In this document: positions 46,724 to 58,320 of the stretch, piece after piece
Layout of the letters: every line of letters begins with the position of its first letter
Position numbering within the stretch: the first letter of the stretch is position 1
From: Platynereis dumerilii
Taxonomy: Eukaryota; Annelida; Polychaeta; Phyllodocida; Nereididae
Assembly (NCBI GenBank): GCA_026936325.1
Contig: JAPTHN010000003.1
Coordinates: 64,368,692-64,432,691 of the forward strand
DNA length: 64,000 nt
Direction: 5' to 3'
Position numbers and translations under genes: made by a program
The notes under the pieces: model-generated
What the model was told of the DNA's origin: nothing
Databases searched by the model: none
The model's input: the letters and a program-made list of their open reading frames with translations, nothing else

Positions 46724-47663
46724 TAGGGGGAACGGGGGCACATTGGGACGCTTTTAACGTCTACTAATTTTGCTCAATGTTGAAAGCACAGAAGAACTCA
46801 GAAGTTTGCATGAATATCACCAATACTATTGAGCTTAAATGCAAGGCATAATAAACTAGACTGCACCTACCCTTTTGCAGCCAGAGAGTCGTAAAAATGA
46901 CTGTCCCAATGTGCCCCGGCGTGGCACAGCCGGGGCACATTGGGACATCAATTAAAAAATCATTTTAACATTCCATGTGCAATAGATATCACATATAAGT
47001 AGTGCGTAAGACAATATACAGTGCATTAACACCTTGTAGTGCCAATAGTTCATAACTTTAAACAGTTTTAAACATGTAACATAAACTGTCCTAGGTGCGG
47101 ACATCTCTGTAAGAAACACACAGTGCTTTGCGACAAATTTGTTCACAGAGCATGGTAATCCACCATACCTCAATTCACTGTGGCCTGAACACCTGTTGTG
47201 TGCTGTCCCAGGTCATTCAGTTGCCTCGGACACTTAAATTCTGCCATTTTAAGTGCGTCTCAATGTGCCCCGAATTCACTGTCCCAATGAGCCCCGATAT
47301 GACTTTTACACCAAAATGCTAATTTCTCGGACACCAGTGAGTGTGTTTATCAAGAAAGCAATACATAACTGTTCGTTACGATATATAAAATTCATACAAG
47401 CACTGAGAAAGCCTCATTGTTCATTGTTTGCCCACAGAAGGGTTCGAATTGAACCTGTCCATATTTACTTTAGTAGTAGGAAAACAAACTTTTGCTCGCC
47501 ATACTTCTGCATGTGGCTGTAATTTTTCTATAACACCATGGAAACATCAGGATATGAAATTACAAGATACGATGGCACTACCATATCATATACCTTGCCA
47601 GGATCCAAGAAAACCCCACCGTCCCACAGTGCCCCGCGTCCCAATGTGCCCCCGTTCCCCCTA
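46724..47663. mobile_element. DNA element with perfect 26-bp ends and repeated end motif
   Basis: A 936-bp element (46726-47661) is flanked by TA. Its ends are perfect 26-bp inverted repeats beginning GGGGGAACGGGGGCACATTG. The inner word GGGGCACATTGGGAC recurs many times. A perfect 18-bp hairpin lies at 46902-46947 (loop of 10), direct copies lie at about 47262 and 47281 on the complementary strand, and a degenerate copy is next to the right end. Interior frames are short and show no transposase. The TA target fits Tc1/mariner-like insertion, but the family is not one I can name. Confidence 0.83.
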
Positions 47664-49012
47664 CATATTTAGTATTTTTAGTTATGTAAGAGATAACATT
47701 AAAATTAATTGCTCTTAACTTATTTTAAATTCCATCTTTTTCACTAAGATGTCTGATTTAATGTTATTAATAGGACTGGTCCTAAGAGGAGGCTGGGTGT
47801 ATTTATGAACTTTGAACATGGCATTACACATTTGAAATAGCAACTTCTTTCCATTCTTTTATTTTAATTTTATTTTTTTGCATGATTCATTTTGCAATGC
47901 TTTTGGCAGCCTTCAACTTCCCAGAGGCAAAATAGATCTATGCTTCAAAAATTTTCCAAAATTAAATCCTGAATATATGTCATCATGTTATTCTAAAACG
48001 GTATACATTGTGGTTAGTTAAAATGGACTTTGGAGTCTTTGGTATAGAAAAAGGAAATATGATGAGCAATGGTTAAACGGTAATGCAAAAGAATAGTTGA
48101 CTTGTCCGGTCATAAAATTCCCAAATTTTGCATTTTATGAAATGATTGGTTCTTGAGTTTTAAAGAATTTAAAGAACGGTCAAAGGTTTCTTTATCAACA
48201 TGACTAATCAACAGTTTAAAGGGATTATAATTTATATATTCTAAATAAATGATCTGAACAGTTTTAAATTTAACTAAGAAATACCAAAATTGACAAGATG
48301 AAGCATCAAACAAATTATGCATAATATAGATAAATATAAATTAATCATAAAATTTCGGTATGATTAATGCCTTAATTGCTTTATATACGTTTTTTCCTTG
48401 GAAAGCAAAACTGAAGTCATATTTCATTATTTCTCATGGACATTAGCAGTGACTAATTTTATTTTACGTTTTTAAAAGCCTTTTTGCATTTAGCCTTTGG
48501 GATGAGCAACAGATTGATGAATATGATGATGCTACAGGCATCCAACTATATATCCCAACTTTCCAAAGCACAATTGTGCCAACAGCAACAGCCATTATTC
48601 CACCCTGGGCCATTTTCCTTGCCTCTGAAGGGTCACAAGAGGGACACACATACAGCCCAAGGACATTTCCATTGCTTATGATAATTCCCTTGGCACAAAG
48701 GCACAATCAACTATGAACTATGCATTTGTGCCATAAGCCTTTCTTTCCAGTTCCCTCAATGCAAATTGCAAAATAGATCCAACTGAAAAAAATAATGAAT
48801 AATATTCATTTTTGTCTGTTTTCTTTTAATTTTTTTTAAAATTATTTTTATTCATGTTTTGTTGTAAGTATTCATGTTTGTAAGCATTGGTTATTATTTA
48901 AATCAGGTGTGTGTTACCAGTAGCTATTTTTGACTATTTTGGCCCATATGGAAGGGCAGACAGACAGAAAATAAGATAGATGGATAGAGGCATAGACCTA
49001 TGGATAGGTGGA
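47664..49012. other. Unassigned sequence
   Basis: No supported gene. AT-rich, especially 48000-48480 and 48780-48900. Confidence 0.5.
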
Positions 49013-49018
49013 TGGATG

Positions 49019-49060
<42 letters not shown>

Positions 49061-49061
49061 C

Positions 49062-49141
<80 letters not shown>
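49013..49141. repeat. (GATA)n microsatellite
   Basis: About 30 GATA units with one GACA variant near 49060; degenerate GATG/GATA words precede it from about 48975. Confidence 0.97.
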
Positions 49142-49142
<1 letters not shown>

Positions 49143-50680
49143 CATTTTTTGCCAATCCCAAAGGCTTTTTTATTATTCTGAAAAATAAAGAAAATGGGAA
49201 AATGGATGGATTCAAAACTGTATCACAGTTGGCAGATATGAAGCAAAGACTGAAAGCAATGTGAACTGTCAAAGCAGCATTGCATGCCATGGTCTATCTA
49301 GCAATGTATTGCTCAGCTTTTGCATGCAAATGGCAGGCAACTCACAAATGCTTCTGACTGGTTTCAGTGCCAAAATGTCACCTCATGGAAATTGACATGA
49401 AGCAACACACTGCATGATGCTCTGGTGTCAGTGCACTGGTGACTGGTGTCCCAAGTTGAAGGCCATTCCATTCTTCCATCCAGGAAAGCAACTGAAAACA
49501 AAAATACATAATTAATATTATTTTATGCAGTGCAGAATTAGTTGTTCGATCGCTGGCTAGTCCGATGACTTCGAAATTTATCAAAATTAAGTTTGAACTC
49601 AGACAAGTGGTAGAGAAGTGGTCTCATTGAAGAAATCAAATGATGATGACTTCACAAATTCTCATAATATATTTATACCCTAGGAACACTTTATCATGAA
49701 TAGCCTTTGTATCAATAATTTGTGTTAATACACACACAAACAACACCCCCCCCCCTTTCTCCTGGACAGGAAATAATGCATCGAATGACTTCTAGTAACA
49801 TTACATTTTGGCAGGTTGGTTTTAAAAACTATATCTTGCAAGTTGCAATCACAATTTGATTATTCTGATATAAATTCTAATTAACCATGTTTACATGTTT
49901 GTACATATCTGTGTGTGGCATATTGCTGGTTGCATGCCTTGCAAGCAATGCAAAATTAAATGCCTTCCTTACATTCAAATTCAAAAGGCATTGCTGCTTG
50001 TTGCAGTGACAGGATGGCAGCTTTTCACTGCAGCCAAATGGTATCAGAGCCAACTTCATAAAAAGTAGTTTCCTGTTTTGAACGTTTGATCACAACATGA
50101 CATTGTCAACACCCAGAGAGTCTCAACTAGATTACAACTGCTCCTGCAAGGAAAGTTGGCATAAAAATATACTCAACAAACTTAATCAAAGCATCAAGTA
50201 TATTTTCATATATTGAACATTTTCAAAACTTTTGAGAAAGCCTTTGCATTGCAATAACTAGGACCTATTATTGCAGCACCATGTTAATGCGATGATGAAC
50301 AGTTTGACTTAGTATCAGATGATGCTCATATACATTAACCCCTGGGGAGGGGTAGATTGTACAAGGGTTTCAGATTTTCCCCCATAGGTCCCTTCCTGGC
50401 ATGCTGCATGGAGGTGTTACGTAACATTTAATGGCTTTACCCTGCAGGGTGGGGGGGGGGGGGTAGGTAGCATGCAATCTAGGTGCAGCATCAACCAGCA
50501 AATCTGCAAGGCTTTAGACCATGACTCATTGGCCACTGCAAAGCTGTTGACTAACAAACTTTACTGAAGTTTATGTTATAGACCTACCTAGGTTCAGGCA
50601 TACAACTTCATAGACAGAGAGCATTGATTTATTGATTAACAATTGTTTAGATTGTCTGCTGCTTATTTTTACTCTTGTAT
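49142..50680. other. Unassigned sequence
   Basis: No gene recognised. C run near 49746-49755 and a G run at about 50450-50462. Confidence 0.5.
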
Positions 50681-50860
50681 GCAATCAATCAATCCATCAA
50701 TCAATCAACCAATCAGTCAATCAATTTATATAATTATCAATTTATCAATCTACCCATCTATAGATAGATCTATCTATCTATCTTTCTATCTATCTTTCTA
50801 TCTTCTATCTATCATCCAATCTATCAATCTATCCTTTTGTCTTATCTGTCTATCTTTCAA
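50681..50860. repeat. Degenerate (ATCA/ATCT)n tract
   Basis: CAATCAAT units at 50681-50728 pass into (CTAT)n at about 50750-50855 with many single-base interruptions, so it is an older array than the pure GATA runs. Confidence 0.92.
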
Positions 50861-53030
50861 ATAATCCAACTACATGTACCGATTTTGCTTGCAAGACATG
50901 CATGGCTTTGTTTTGGTGCTGCACAATGTGGCCTGGTACTGCCAGTTGCCTTGTTGTCATGGAGATGGTCAGTTCAACTCAATTGACATGGATACCCTTG
51001 GTAACCAAATGGTAACAGGAGCCAAAACATGGAGCCAAATTTCGGCCATGGCCTTTGCTGGTGTATATAAATGTTGTGGAGATTTCAGAGGGGGGCAAGG
51101 TCACAGGTTACAGGGGAGTGTCCAATGGAGATATCTTATTACTAGTAGGCCTATAGGCCTACATGAATAATTATTCCTCACAATTGAATTGTGGTTAATA
51201 AGTCAGTTCAGACATCAGCTTTGGATAGGCCTAATGAGAAATAAAGCAAAAAAAAAAGGAAAGAAAAAAAAAAGAACACTATAGAGTATAGACCTAATAG
51301 CATAAAAGGACCTATGATTTTCTTGTACAAAAATGCAAAGCAGACATGTATATATTTTACTATTTGAAAGTAATTTCAAATAGTTCGCTACATTTTAAAT
51401 TTAAGATGATAAATACAAAGATAAGACAGTTTTCTTGCTTACTGTCAGCCATTTTCCGTGTCCTAATTTGTTATTAATGAGCAATTATCATATTCTCAAA
51501 TAATCATCATAATGCCAGCCTTCACCAAACTTTGGTCCAATAGAATCATGGCTCATACCAACCTGCCACCAAGCGGCAAATCGCGCAACCGATTGCTTCT
51601 CTGCAGACAATGTCATGATCAAGACAGGAGGGGGATTCCATGATAGGTATTTCCCCTGTTTTAAAGGATGTCTAATCATGCCCCGTGATAAAATTAGCTG
51701 GGATTTTCATCAGATTAATTAGAAGTAGGCAGAGACTTTCTCAAGTTTCTTTTAGCATGAAAGAATAAATACCCAAAAAGATTATTCCTACATAGATCTG
51801 CAGATATAATTGTGTCATGTACAATGCTGGTCTATATTGGAGCGTTTTTAGAGCCATGAGGTATACCCAAATCGTTTCTGGCTAAGATAAAATAAATAGC
51901 TAGACCACTTTTCCAAGATTTGAAAATTAAAATAGACTTCTGCAGATACAGGCCTAATTGACAACATTCAACAGGTTGTCGTTGGCCTACTCCAACCTAT
52001 TCTCAGTAATACTATTTTAGCAAAAGTCCAACATGTGGGCCTATATGTATATACATTCTGTTTAAAGTACAATTCCAAATGCATGTGCATGGACTTTTGG
52101 TGCTGGCATCATCATGATCAACTGCAGCATCACGAGTTTGCAGTTGCACCCAATGAGTCACTGATGGGATGCTGTGTCCTGCATGCATCCTGGTTCCTGA
52201 AGCAGCAAGCAGGCCACTGTAAAACCTTCGCAGTGAAGTGTTTTAAAAATGTAAGCTAGCACTTCCCTATCATAAAGAAACTTGATAAACCCCCCCCCCC
52301 TCCCCCCAAAAAAAAAAGATTACACCGGAGAACAACATTTAGAACTGACAGATTAACCTCACTGAAAAAACTTCTCAGGGGCTCCAGTCTTGAAAAGGAA
52401 CAAAAACATAGGCAGCATACCCTCTGCTCTAAGCAGCAATTCTGCCGCAGAAGAATCTATTGCAGAACTTGCATTTATAAACATTTTAAAAATAGTGTAA
52501 ATACAGCAAACTTTTCTGGTGACAAGTGGAAAGCTGTTGTGTGGTGCATTGCAATATATATCCGTGATGGCTCAACCATTCTTCTGCATTGGAGTATATG
52601 GTTTTGTGTACATTTCCATCATGCATTTTCTGTGAATGCAGGATTTGGTAAGAGCATAGGTTGCAAACACAGCATGGTTGCATTGTGTACCTTTGATACT
52701 TTGTGTTCAGTTTGATCATTGCCATCATTGGTGTTCCTCCTGTTCAGAAGTCTGCAGGTTACAATTTGTGAGTTTTAAAGTATTTTTCAATTTTGCGTTG
52801 CATTTTGAGTTTTATAAGTCATTGTGCACATGCTTTATTTTGGGACTGTTTTATCAGATATAGAAGACATGACTTTTTTGGATTTTTAAATTTTTTTTAT
52901 TATTGATATGACTTACACTTTCACATCTACAAATTGTGACATCAGCAATAGGATTATGTTACTCAATTGACTAATGTAATATATTGTTTTGATTCCCTGC
53001 TGACCCTGTCTCCATGAGACTGCTTTTACT
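50861..53030. other. Unassigned sequence
   Basis: No supported gene over 2.2 kb. Poly-C/poly-A junction at about 52291-52318. Confidence 0.5.
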
Positions 53031-53376
53031 TACAGCAGTTTTCGAGCAGGCTTGGTCAGTTCACTGAAAATATCACTAAGACTGAAAGTGTGCTAATGCC
53101 CACCCTGACATCTAGGTAGACCCATAAACTACTCTACTGACCTTAAAAGTTGACCATTTGGTACCTAAAAACAAAGAAATCTCTCCAAGGTCAACCAGTT
53201 GCAGTATCTTGACTGAAATTTTAATGTGATTTTAATAGTTAGTCAATTGCTTGATAGCCTTAGTCTGGGCCATCCAAGTTTATGATCTGTAGGGTCTTCT
53301 CAGTGAACCATGGCAGGTACAAGGCCCTTATACCTGCCATGAGTGAACTGACCAAGCCTGCTCGAAAACTGCTGTA
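53031..53376. mobile_element. Foldback element CAGCAG...CTGCTG (TA target)
   Basis: A 342-bp element (53033-53374) is flanked by TA with near-perfect ~33-bp inverted ends, CAGCAGTTTTCGAGCAGGCT and inverse. Next to the right end lies a second palindrome, CATGGCAGGTACAAGG/inverse (53309-53341), which also occurs at 11223-11257. The interior is otherwise single-copy and non-coding. It shares the TA|CAG...CTG|TA layout with two other elements here. Confidence 0.85.
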
Positions 53377-54356
53377 TGTATTGGGCAGTGCAAGTATAGC
53401 ACTGCGCAGAGAGTGGCATCGAAAAATACAGAGCCTAACAGAGGGCTTGTACAGTCTGCTGCTGACCCATCAATAATGTTAAAATAACACGAAGTGCTAT
53501 TGACTGTTTATCACATCCTACAAAAATAACATTACGTTAAAATTTAACTGGCTCTTTTAATATTGGTACAAAAATGCAATGTATGGTCTTTTCTTTCAGA
53601 TAATATAGAAGAATTTGAGGAAACATATTTTTCGCCCAAGTGGCTGCTAACTTTACAAGTAAGTGTCTTTTCTACAAGTATAAATCTGACACACTTGATT
53701 ATCTAACACAATTGATTAATTATTCATTGATGTAATGTTGTCAGAGGAAAAAAATTATTAAAAATTCCACATTTACTTCTATTTCTGGGAAATTGATTAT
53801 AGTTTCCATAAGGTCACTGATACATGTACAATTTAGATATGCTGCCTTCCAGCTCTCACTATGACTTCGAATTGCCCAGATAGCCTATGCCAATGCATGT
53901 TCATTGTACAATGCCTGGGTTTATTAACTTCTTTTTCCTCATCAGATAGCACCAATGTGTCATTGCAAATTGTCAAAAGCCGCAACAGCCATTCATATTT
54001 TACAATGACTTTTTTTATCAACGATAACTTACATGCAGGGGCATATCAAGGATATGTCGGACGGGGGTTTACGTATGAAAATGTACTTCAATATCAGAAT
54101 TAACGTTTTGAAACATCATTTTTAAAATATTAAAAAATCTACAGCCAACAGGCCCATGTTGACTTTTACTATTTTCCAAAGAGCATAAAGTTTTATGTCG
54201 TCTTTTTTTTCGAATTGGTTTTCCTGTGATTTGTGACTTTTCATTGTAGTCTGTTTAATTCTCGTGATAATATAAAATAGGAGCATCAATATTTTTTTAA
54301 GCTTTTCTTACTTTACACCAGTGCGAATTAATTAATTAATCCATTGCTTAATTGTT
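53377..54356. other. Unassigned sequence
   Basis: No gene recognised. A short piece at about 54037-54070 (CAGGGGCATATCAAGGATATG) looks like the lone end of a CAGGGGCGTA-type MITE. Confidence 0.45.
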
Positions 54357-54588
54357 CATAGGCGTACGGCACGCACGATTTTTAGGGGGGCGAGCGACAT
54401 TAGCCAAAATTTTAAGTTCTAAATTTAATACCATTTCAAAAGAAATTGCCTGGAAATCGTTAATTTTCAGTAGCTTTATGTAATCATCAGCCTGAATTTT
54501 TTAGCCTTTTGCCCGAATCTTACTATTTCCAAAACTTGTGGGGGAGGGGGCGACTGCTCCCCCCTGCCCCTCCCCTCCCATGCCTGTG
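54357..54588. mobile_element. Probable MITE, CATAGGCGTACGG / CACAGGCATGGGAGG ends
   Basis: Weakly inverted ends (CATAGGCGTACGG on the left; complement of the right end CACAGGCATGGGAGG), with G-rich sequence inside the left end and a long C/G-rich block inside the right end. The interior is AT-rich and non-coding. No clear target duplication. The layout is that of the CAG.GGCGTA hAT-like MITEs but strongly diverged. Confidence 0.5.
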
Positions 54589-55703
54589 TGTGTATTCTTT
54601 TTTCTCCTCTAATTTTGGAAGTTGGCACTATATAAAATAATTCACACAATTATAGCATTAGATCCCTATCTTTAATAGTGGCCTTATTGAGTGATTAAGG
54701 ACAGCATATTTATGAGCATACACAAGCATGTTCCTGCTTAGCATAGAGTTATCAGGAATAAGCCACAAAGGCTTTCCAGCAGGAAACAATTAGTCATGCA
54801 GCATGGCCATGTTCAGTCTGCTCTGTGTACCAGTTCCTGGCACTTAATGAACGCAATCATTCAGCATACATGTATGTATGCAGCACTTCCTTATTTCCTT
54901 AAGCACCGAGCAATGAATGCATGCATGTAGCCAAACATGTACCGAGAGATTATCAGCAGTCTAGTGTAGGGGGGTAAACATTTCACCATGTTCGCAAGAT
55001 CCGATAAATGGATGCATTGCTTATTGCGGCTTTACGTTCTGTAATGCGCAGTAATGCACTCCGAAGGCTGATTAGGAACGGTTAATTAGGAATGCGCAAT
55101 GATGCAAAGGATGGTTGAAACTGCTGTCCAAAATGGGTCGGATTGTCCAGGTGACCCAGCCAGGGCTGGTGCGAAAAACAAGACCAAGCAGCCGGATGCC
55201 AAAAGCTCAATTCGAAACAGGTCATACTCTCAAAATTGCCAGTTAATTTTTTCCCCAGGATTTATGGTCCAATTGGGCCATATCTCCCCTAGACAGCCTT
55301 GGTATATTTCCCTCATTGTTCTGGTCCCACTGTAGTTCACCATGACAGATCATGATGTGGTGACTCCACCTCAAGATTGCACACAAAGCCCATCAGAAAT
55401 TCATATCCTTGGCTCCTGCATTTCCCAAGGCTAAATGACAGGAACAGTCAGGAGAATCTATGCTCACAGTCACAGGGATCATAAACAGAAGGAATGCTTA
55501 TAGAATATAGCAAAGGAATGCTTATTAGAATGCAGCATGACAGCAAACAGCGTCCTGGTAGCCATGACAACACACTTGTAACTTCATTAATTGCTTCCGG
55601 TATGGGTAACCAATGCTAACAATTAATTTACAGTGATGTGCTGCATGGTTGAGATGCAAGCATACTTATGCAAGGTAACATGACTGCTGTGGTATGGTTT
55701 TGA
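54589..55703. other. Unassigned sequence
   Basis: No supported gene. The frame at 55099-55335 starts with a basic, hydrophilic stretch (GAKNKTKQPDAKSSIRNR) that ends at a CAG|GTCATA donor-like junction near 55220. This is too little to call an exon. Confidence 0.4.
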
Positions 55704-55765
55704 CAGACAGATAGTTAGATGGATAGATAGAAAGAGTGAGAAAGACAGATAGCTAAAGATAGATG

Positions 55766-55799
<34 letters not shown>

Positions 55800-55832
55800 A
55801 AGATAGAAAGATAGATAGATAGAAAGACAGAT

Positions 55833-55868
<36 letters not shown>
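55704..55868. repeat. (GATA)n/(GAAA) microsatellite
   Basis: GATA array with interspersed GAAAGATA and GACAGATA variants; the purest part is at about 55765-55798. Confidence 0.95.
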
Positions 55869-56429
55869 GGATAGCTGACTGTCAGTGACTGATAATATTA
55901 ATAATCAAATAGGCACCATCATCAGGCAATTTAAAAGGACGTCAACAATGATGCAGGATTGACACAATTAGCCAGCCAACATTACATCATCTATGCTGGC
56001 TGTGTAGTGCTGTGTGGTGTGCACTGAACATTGTTTTGTGATGAAATGCTTTTGGTTACAGCTTGACTCACTTGTTGCCAGCTTGTTGGCATAGGACCAT
56101 AAAATCCTCTCCTCCTCAAAATGGGCTTTGTCACTTCATCACTCAACAGAGAAGCTAGTCAAGGGCTAAAGTAGGTCATCTCAATGCTCTATGGTGTGGA
56201 GGCGCATGGCATGGCATAAACAAGAATCCATGGACTCTATGACATAGCTTAGAATTATTTTTTTAATTTATAAGGTGTAATTACTTTTCCAAAAGGCACT
56301 TTGTGAACTAACTTTTTTTTTTGTGATTACAATCATCTGAGTTATACTAACAGTAAATTAAATTTATTTATGGACATTTCAATTGATTTGAGTCCGACAG
56401 AACAGCTTAGCCCCAATTACACCAATTGG
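55869..56429. other. Unassigned sequence
   Basis: No gene, RNA or repeat recognised. Confidence 0.5.
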
Positions 56430-56709
56430 ACATAAGAAATTTCAATTGATACAATGTAATTGGGTTGTGGGTCTTCGTCACAAAAGTGTTAAGAAAAAAA
56501 AATATATAGAAGAATGTACCAACCTAAAACTACTTTTTTCTGGCAGGATACGACGAGAGGTCAGGATGGAAATAGATTTATTTGCAATTTTTTGGAAAAA
56601 AAACAAAATATCACTGGCCAAAAGAAATTTCAATTGATACAATGTAATTGGGTTCTGGGCTTTTTCACAAAAATGTTCAAGAAACTTTTAGCATCTGTTT
56701 GAGGAGGAC

Positions 56710-57675
56710 AATGTAACCAGAACCGCAAGCGGTTTCAATGCTCGTCTGTTAATGTGAAATCTATCAATGTGTGCCAGATTATCACCCACAGGCTAATACC
56801 TAATTTCATAACCCCAAGCGATATTTTAAGATTACAATGGGCAGTTCAAGAATGAAGAAAGATGGCTGCCAAAATGGCTGCCATCTTGGATTTCTCAACA
56901 TGTTCCTGATCCATACCCACAGGCCAATACCTGTACCAAATTTCATAACTGTAAGTGAAATATTAAGGTCACAATAGGCAGATCAAGAATGAAGAAAGAT
57001 GGCTGCCAAAATGGCGGTCCAAAAATGGCCGCCATCTAGGATTTCTCAACATGTTCCCAATTGATACCCACAGGCCCATACTTGCACCAAATTTCATAGC
57101 TCTAAGCGAAATATTGAGGTTAGTATGGGCAGTTCAAGAAATGAAGAAAGATGGCTGCCAAAATGGCCGCCACAAAATGGCCGCCATCTTGGATTTCTCA
57201 ACATGTGTCCAATCGATGCCCACAGACCCATACCTGTACCAAATTTCATAACTCTAAGCGAAATATTGAGGTCACTATGGGCAGTTCAAGAAATGAAGAA
57301 AGATGGCTGCCAAAATGGCCGCCATCTTGGATTTCTCGACATGTTCCTGATCCATACCCACAGGCCAGTACCTGCACCAAATTTCATAACTGTAAGTGAA
57401 ATATTAAGGTCACAATGGGCAGTTCAAGAATAAAGAAAGATGGCTGCAAAATGGCCGCCACAAAATGGCAGCCATCTTGGATTTCTCGACATGTTCCCAA
57501 TCCATACCCATAACCCCATACCTGTACCATATTTCATAACTCTAAGTGGAAAACTAAGGTCACAAATGGACACTTACAAAAACCTTAACCGGGACAACGA
57601 GGACGAGGACGACGCCGATCGAGTGACGACAATAGCTCTTCGTTTTCAAAGAAAACAGACGAGCTAAAAATGTAA
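56710..57675 (+). mobile_element. 952-bp inserted element with 7-bp duplication and YY1-like monomers
   Basis: The element 56717-57668 is flanked by AATGTAA (56710-56716 and 57669-57675). The neighbouring array unit at about 58050-58080 lacks it, so the empty site is preserved. The left end has a small palindrome (AACCGCAAGCGGTT) and GCTCGTCTGTT. The right end has the inverse AACAGACGAGC in a terminal hairpin (TAGCTC.TTCGTTTTC / GAAAACAGACGAGCTA), preceded by a GAGGACGACGCCGAT-type stretch. The body is five tandem monomers of ~138 or ~152 bp. The class is uncertain; there is no transposase or reverse-transcriptase frame. Confidence 0.8.
56853..57500 (+). repeat. Tandem 138/152-bp monomers with AAGATGGCNGCC motifs
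   Basis: Starts of 'gaagaaagatggctgcc' lie at about 56853, 56991, 57143, 57295 and 57433, with spacings 138, 152, 152 and 138. The difference is a 14-bp extra copy of the 'nnAAAATGGC' word. Each monomer carries AAGATGGCTGC on one side and GCCGCCATCTTGG (exact at 57178-57190 and 57318-57330) or a one-base variant on the other. These match the YY1 consensus known from vertebrates. The Lys-Met-Ala-Ala-rich frames across it are repeat artefacts. Confidence 0.88.
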
Positions 57676-58320
57676 AAAATAAATGTAGAATCATGTATCA
57701 ACCCAAAACTACTTTTTGCCTTGTGGTATATAATGAGAGTATGGAAATAAGTTCATTTGCATTTTTTTTGGAGAGAGAAAAACAAAAATACAAAAGAGCA
57801 TCTGTTTCAGCAGGCAACCAAAACATTGAAAGTTTGAGATGTCTGCAAGAGTTTTACCAAGTTTCAGCTTCATACAGAAATTCTATTAGTTTAGAATTAT
57901 CCATATGAAAAAGCATTGTTATTTATTTGCAATTTTTTGGAAAAAAACTAAATATCACTCACCCAAAGAAATTTCAATTGATACAATGTAATTGGGTTCT
58001 GGGTTTTTGTCACAAAAATGTTCAAGAAACTTTTAGCATCTGTTTGAGGAGGACAATGTAAAATTTAAAAAATAAATGTAGAATCATGTATCAACCCAAA
58101 ACTACTTTTTGCCTTGTGGTATATAATAAGAGTACGGAAATAAAGTTATTTGCATTTTTTTTGGAGAGAGAAAAACAAAAATACAAAAGAGCATCTGTTT
58201 CAGCAGGCAACCAGTTTGAGATGTCTGCAAGAGTTTTTCCAAGTTTCAGCTTCATACAGAAATTCTACTAGTTTAGAATTATCCATATGAAAAAGCATTG
58301 TCTAAAAAGCAATTTCCAGT

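Larger units (their letters stand above)
56430..58320 (+). repeat. Tandem array of ~390-bp units (one interrupted)
   Basis: The word AAATTTCAATTGATACAATG recurs at about 56437, 56625 and 57969. The block 'tgtatcaacccaaaactactttttgcc...atccatatgaaaaagcattg' at 57692-57926 recurs nearly unchanged at 58087-58302. Removing the 952-bp insertion leaves a unit of about 394 bp between the second and third words; the first unit is a shortened ~188-bp version. Units 2 and 3 are very similar, so their duplication is recent relative to unit 1. Confidence 0.85.

Noticed and set aside
54037-54070. Full CAGGGGCGTA-type MITE
   Set aside because: Only one end-like piece is visible; no inverse partner lies within a plausible distance.
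57051-57667. Frames rich in Lys-Met-Ala-Ala words and ending DADRVTTIALRFQRKQTS
   Set aside because: They arise from the tandem AAGATGGC monomers and the GAGGACGAC stretch; overlapping frames give comparable peptides and no domain is present.
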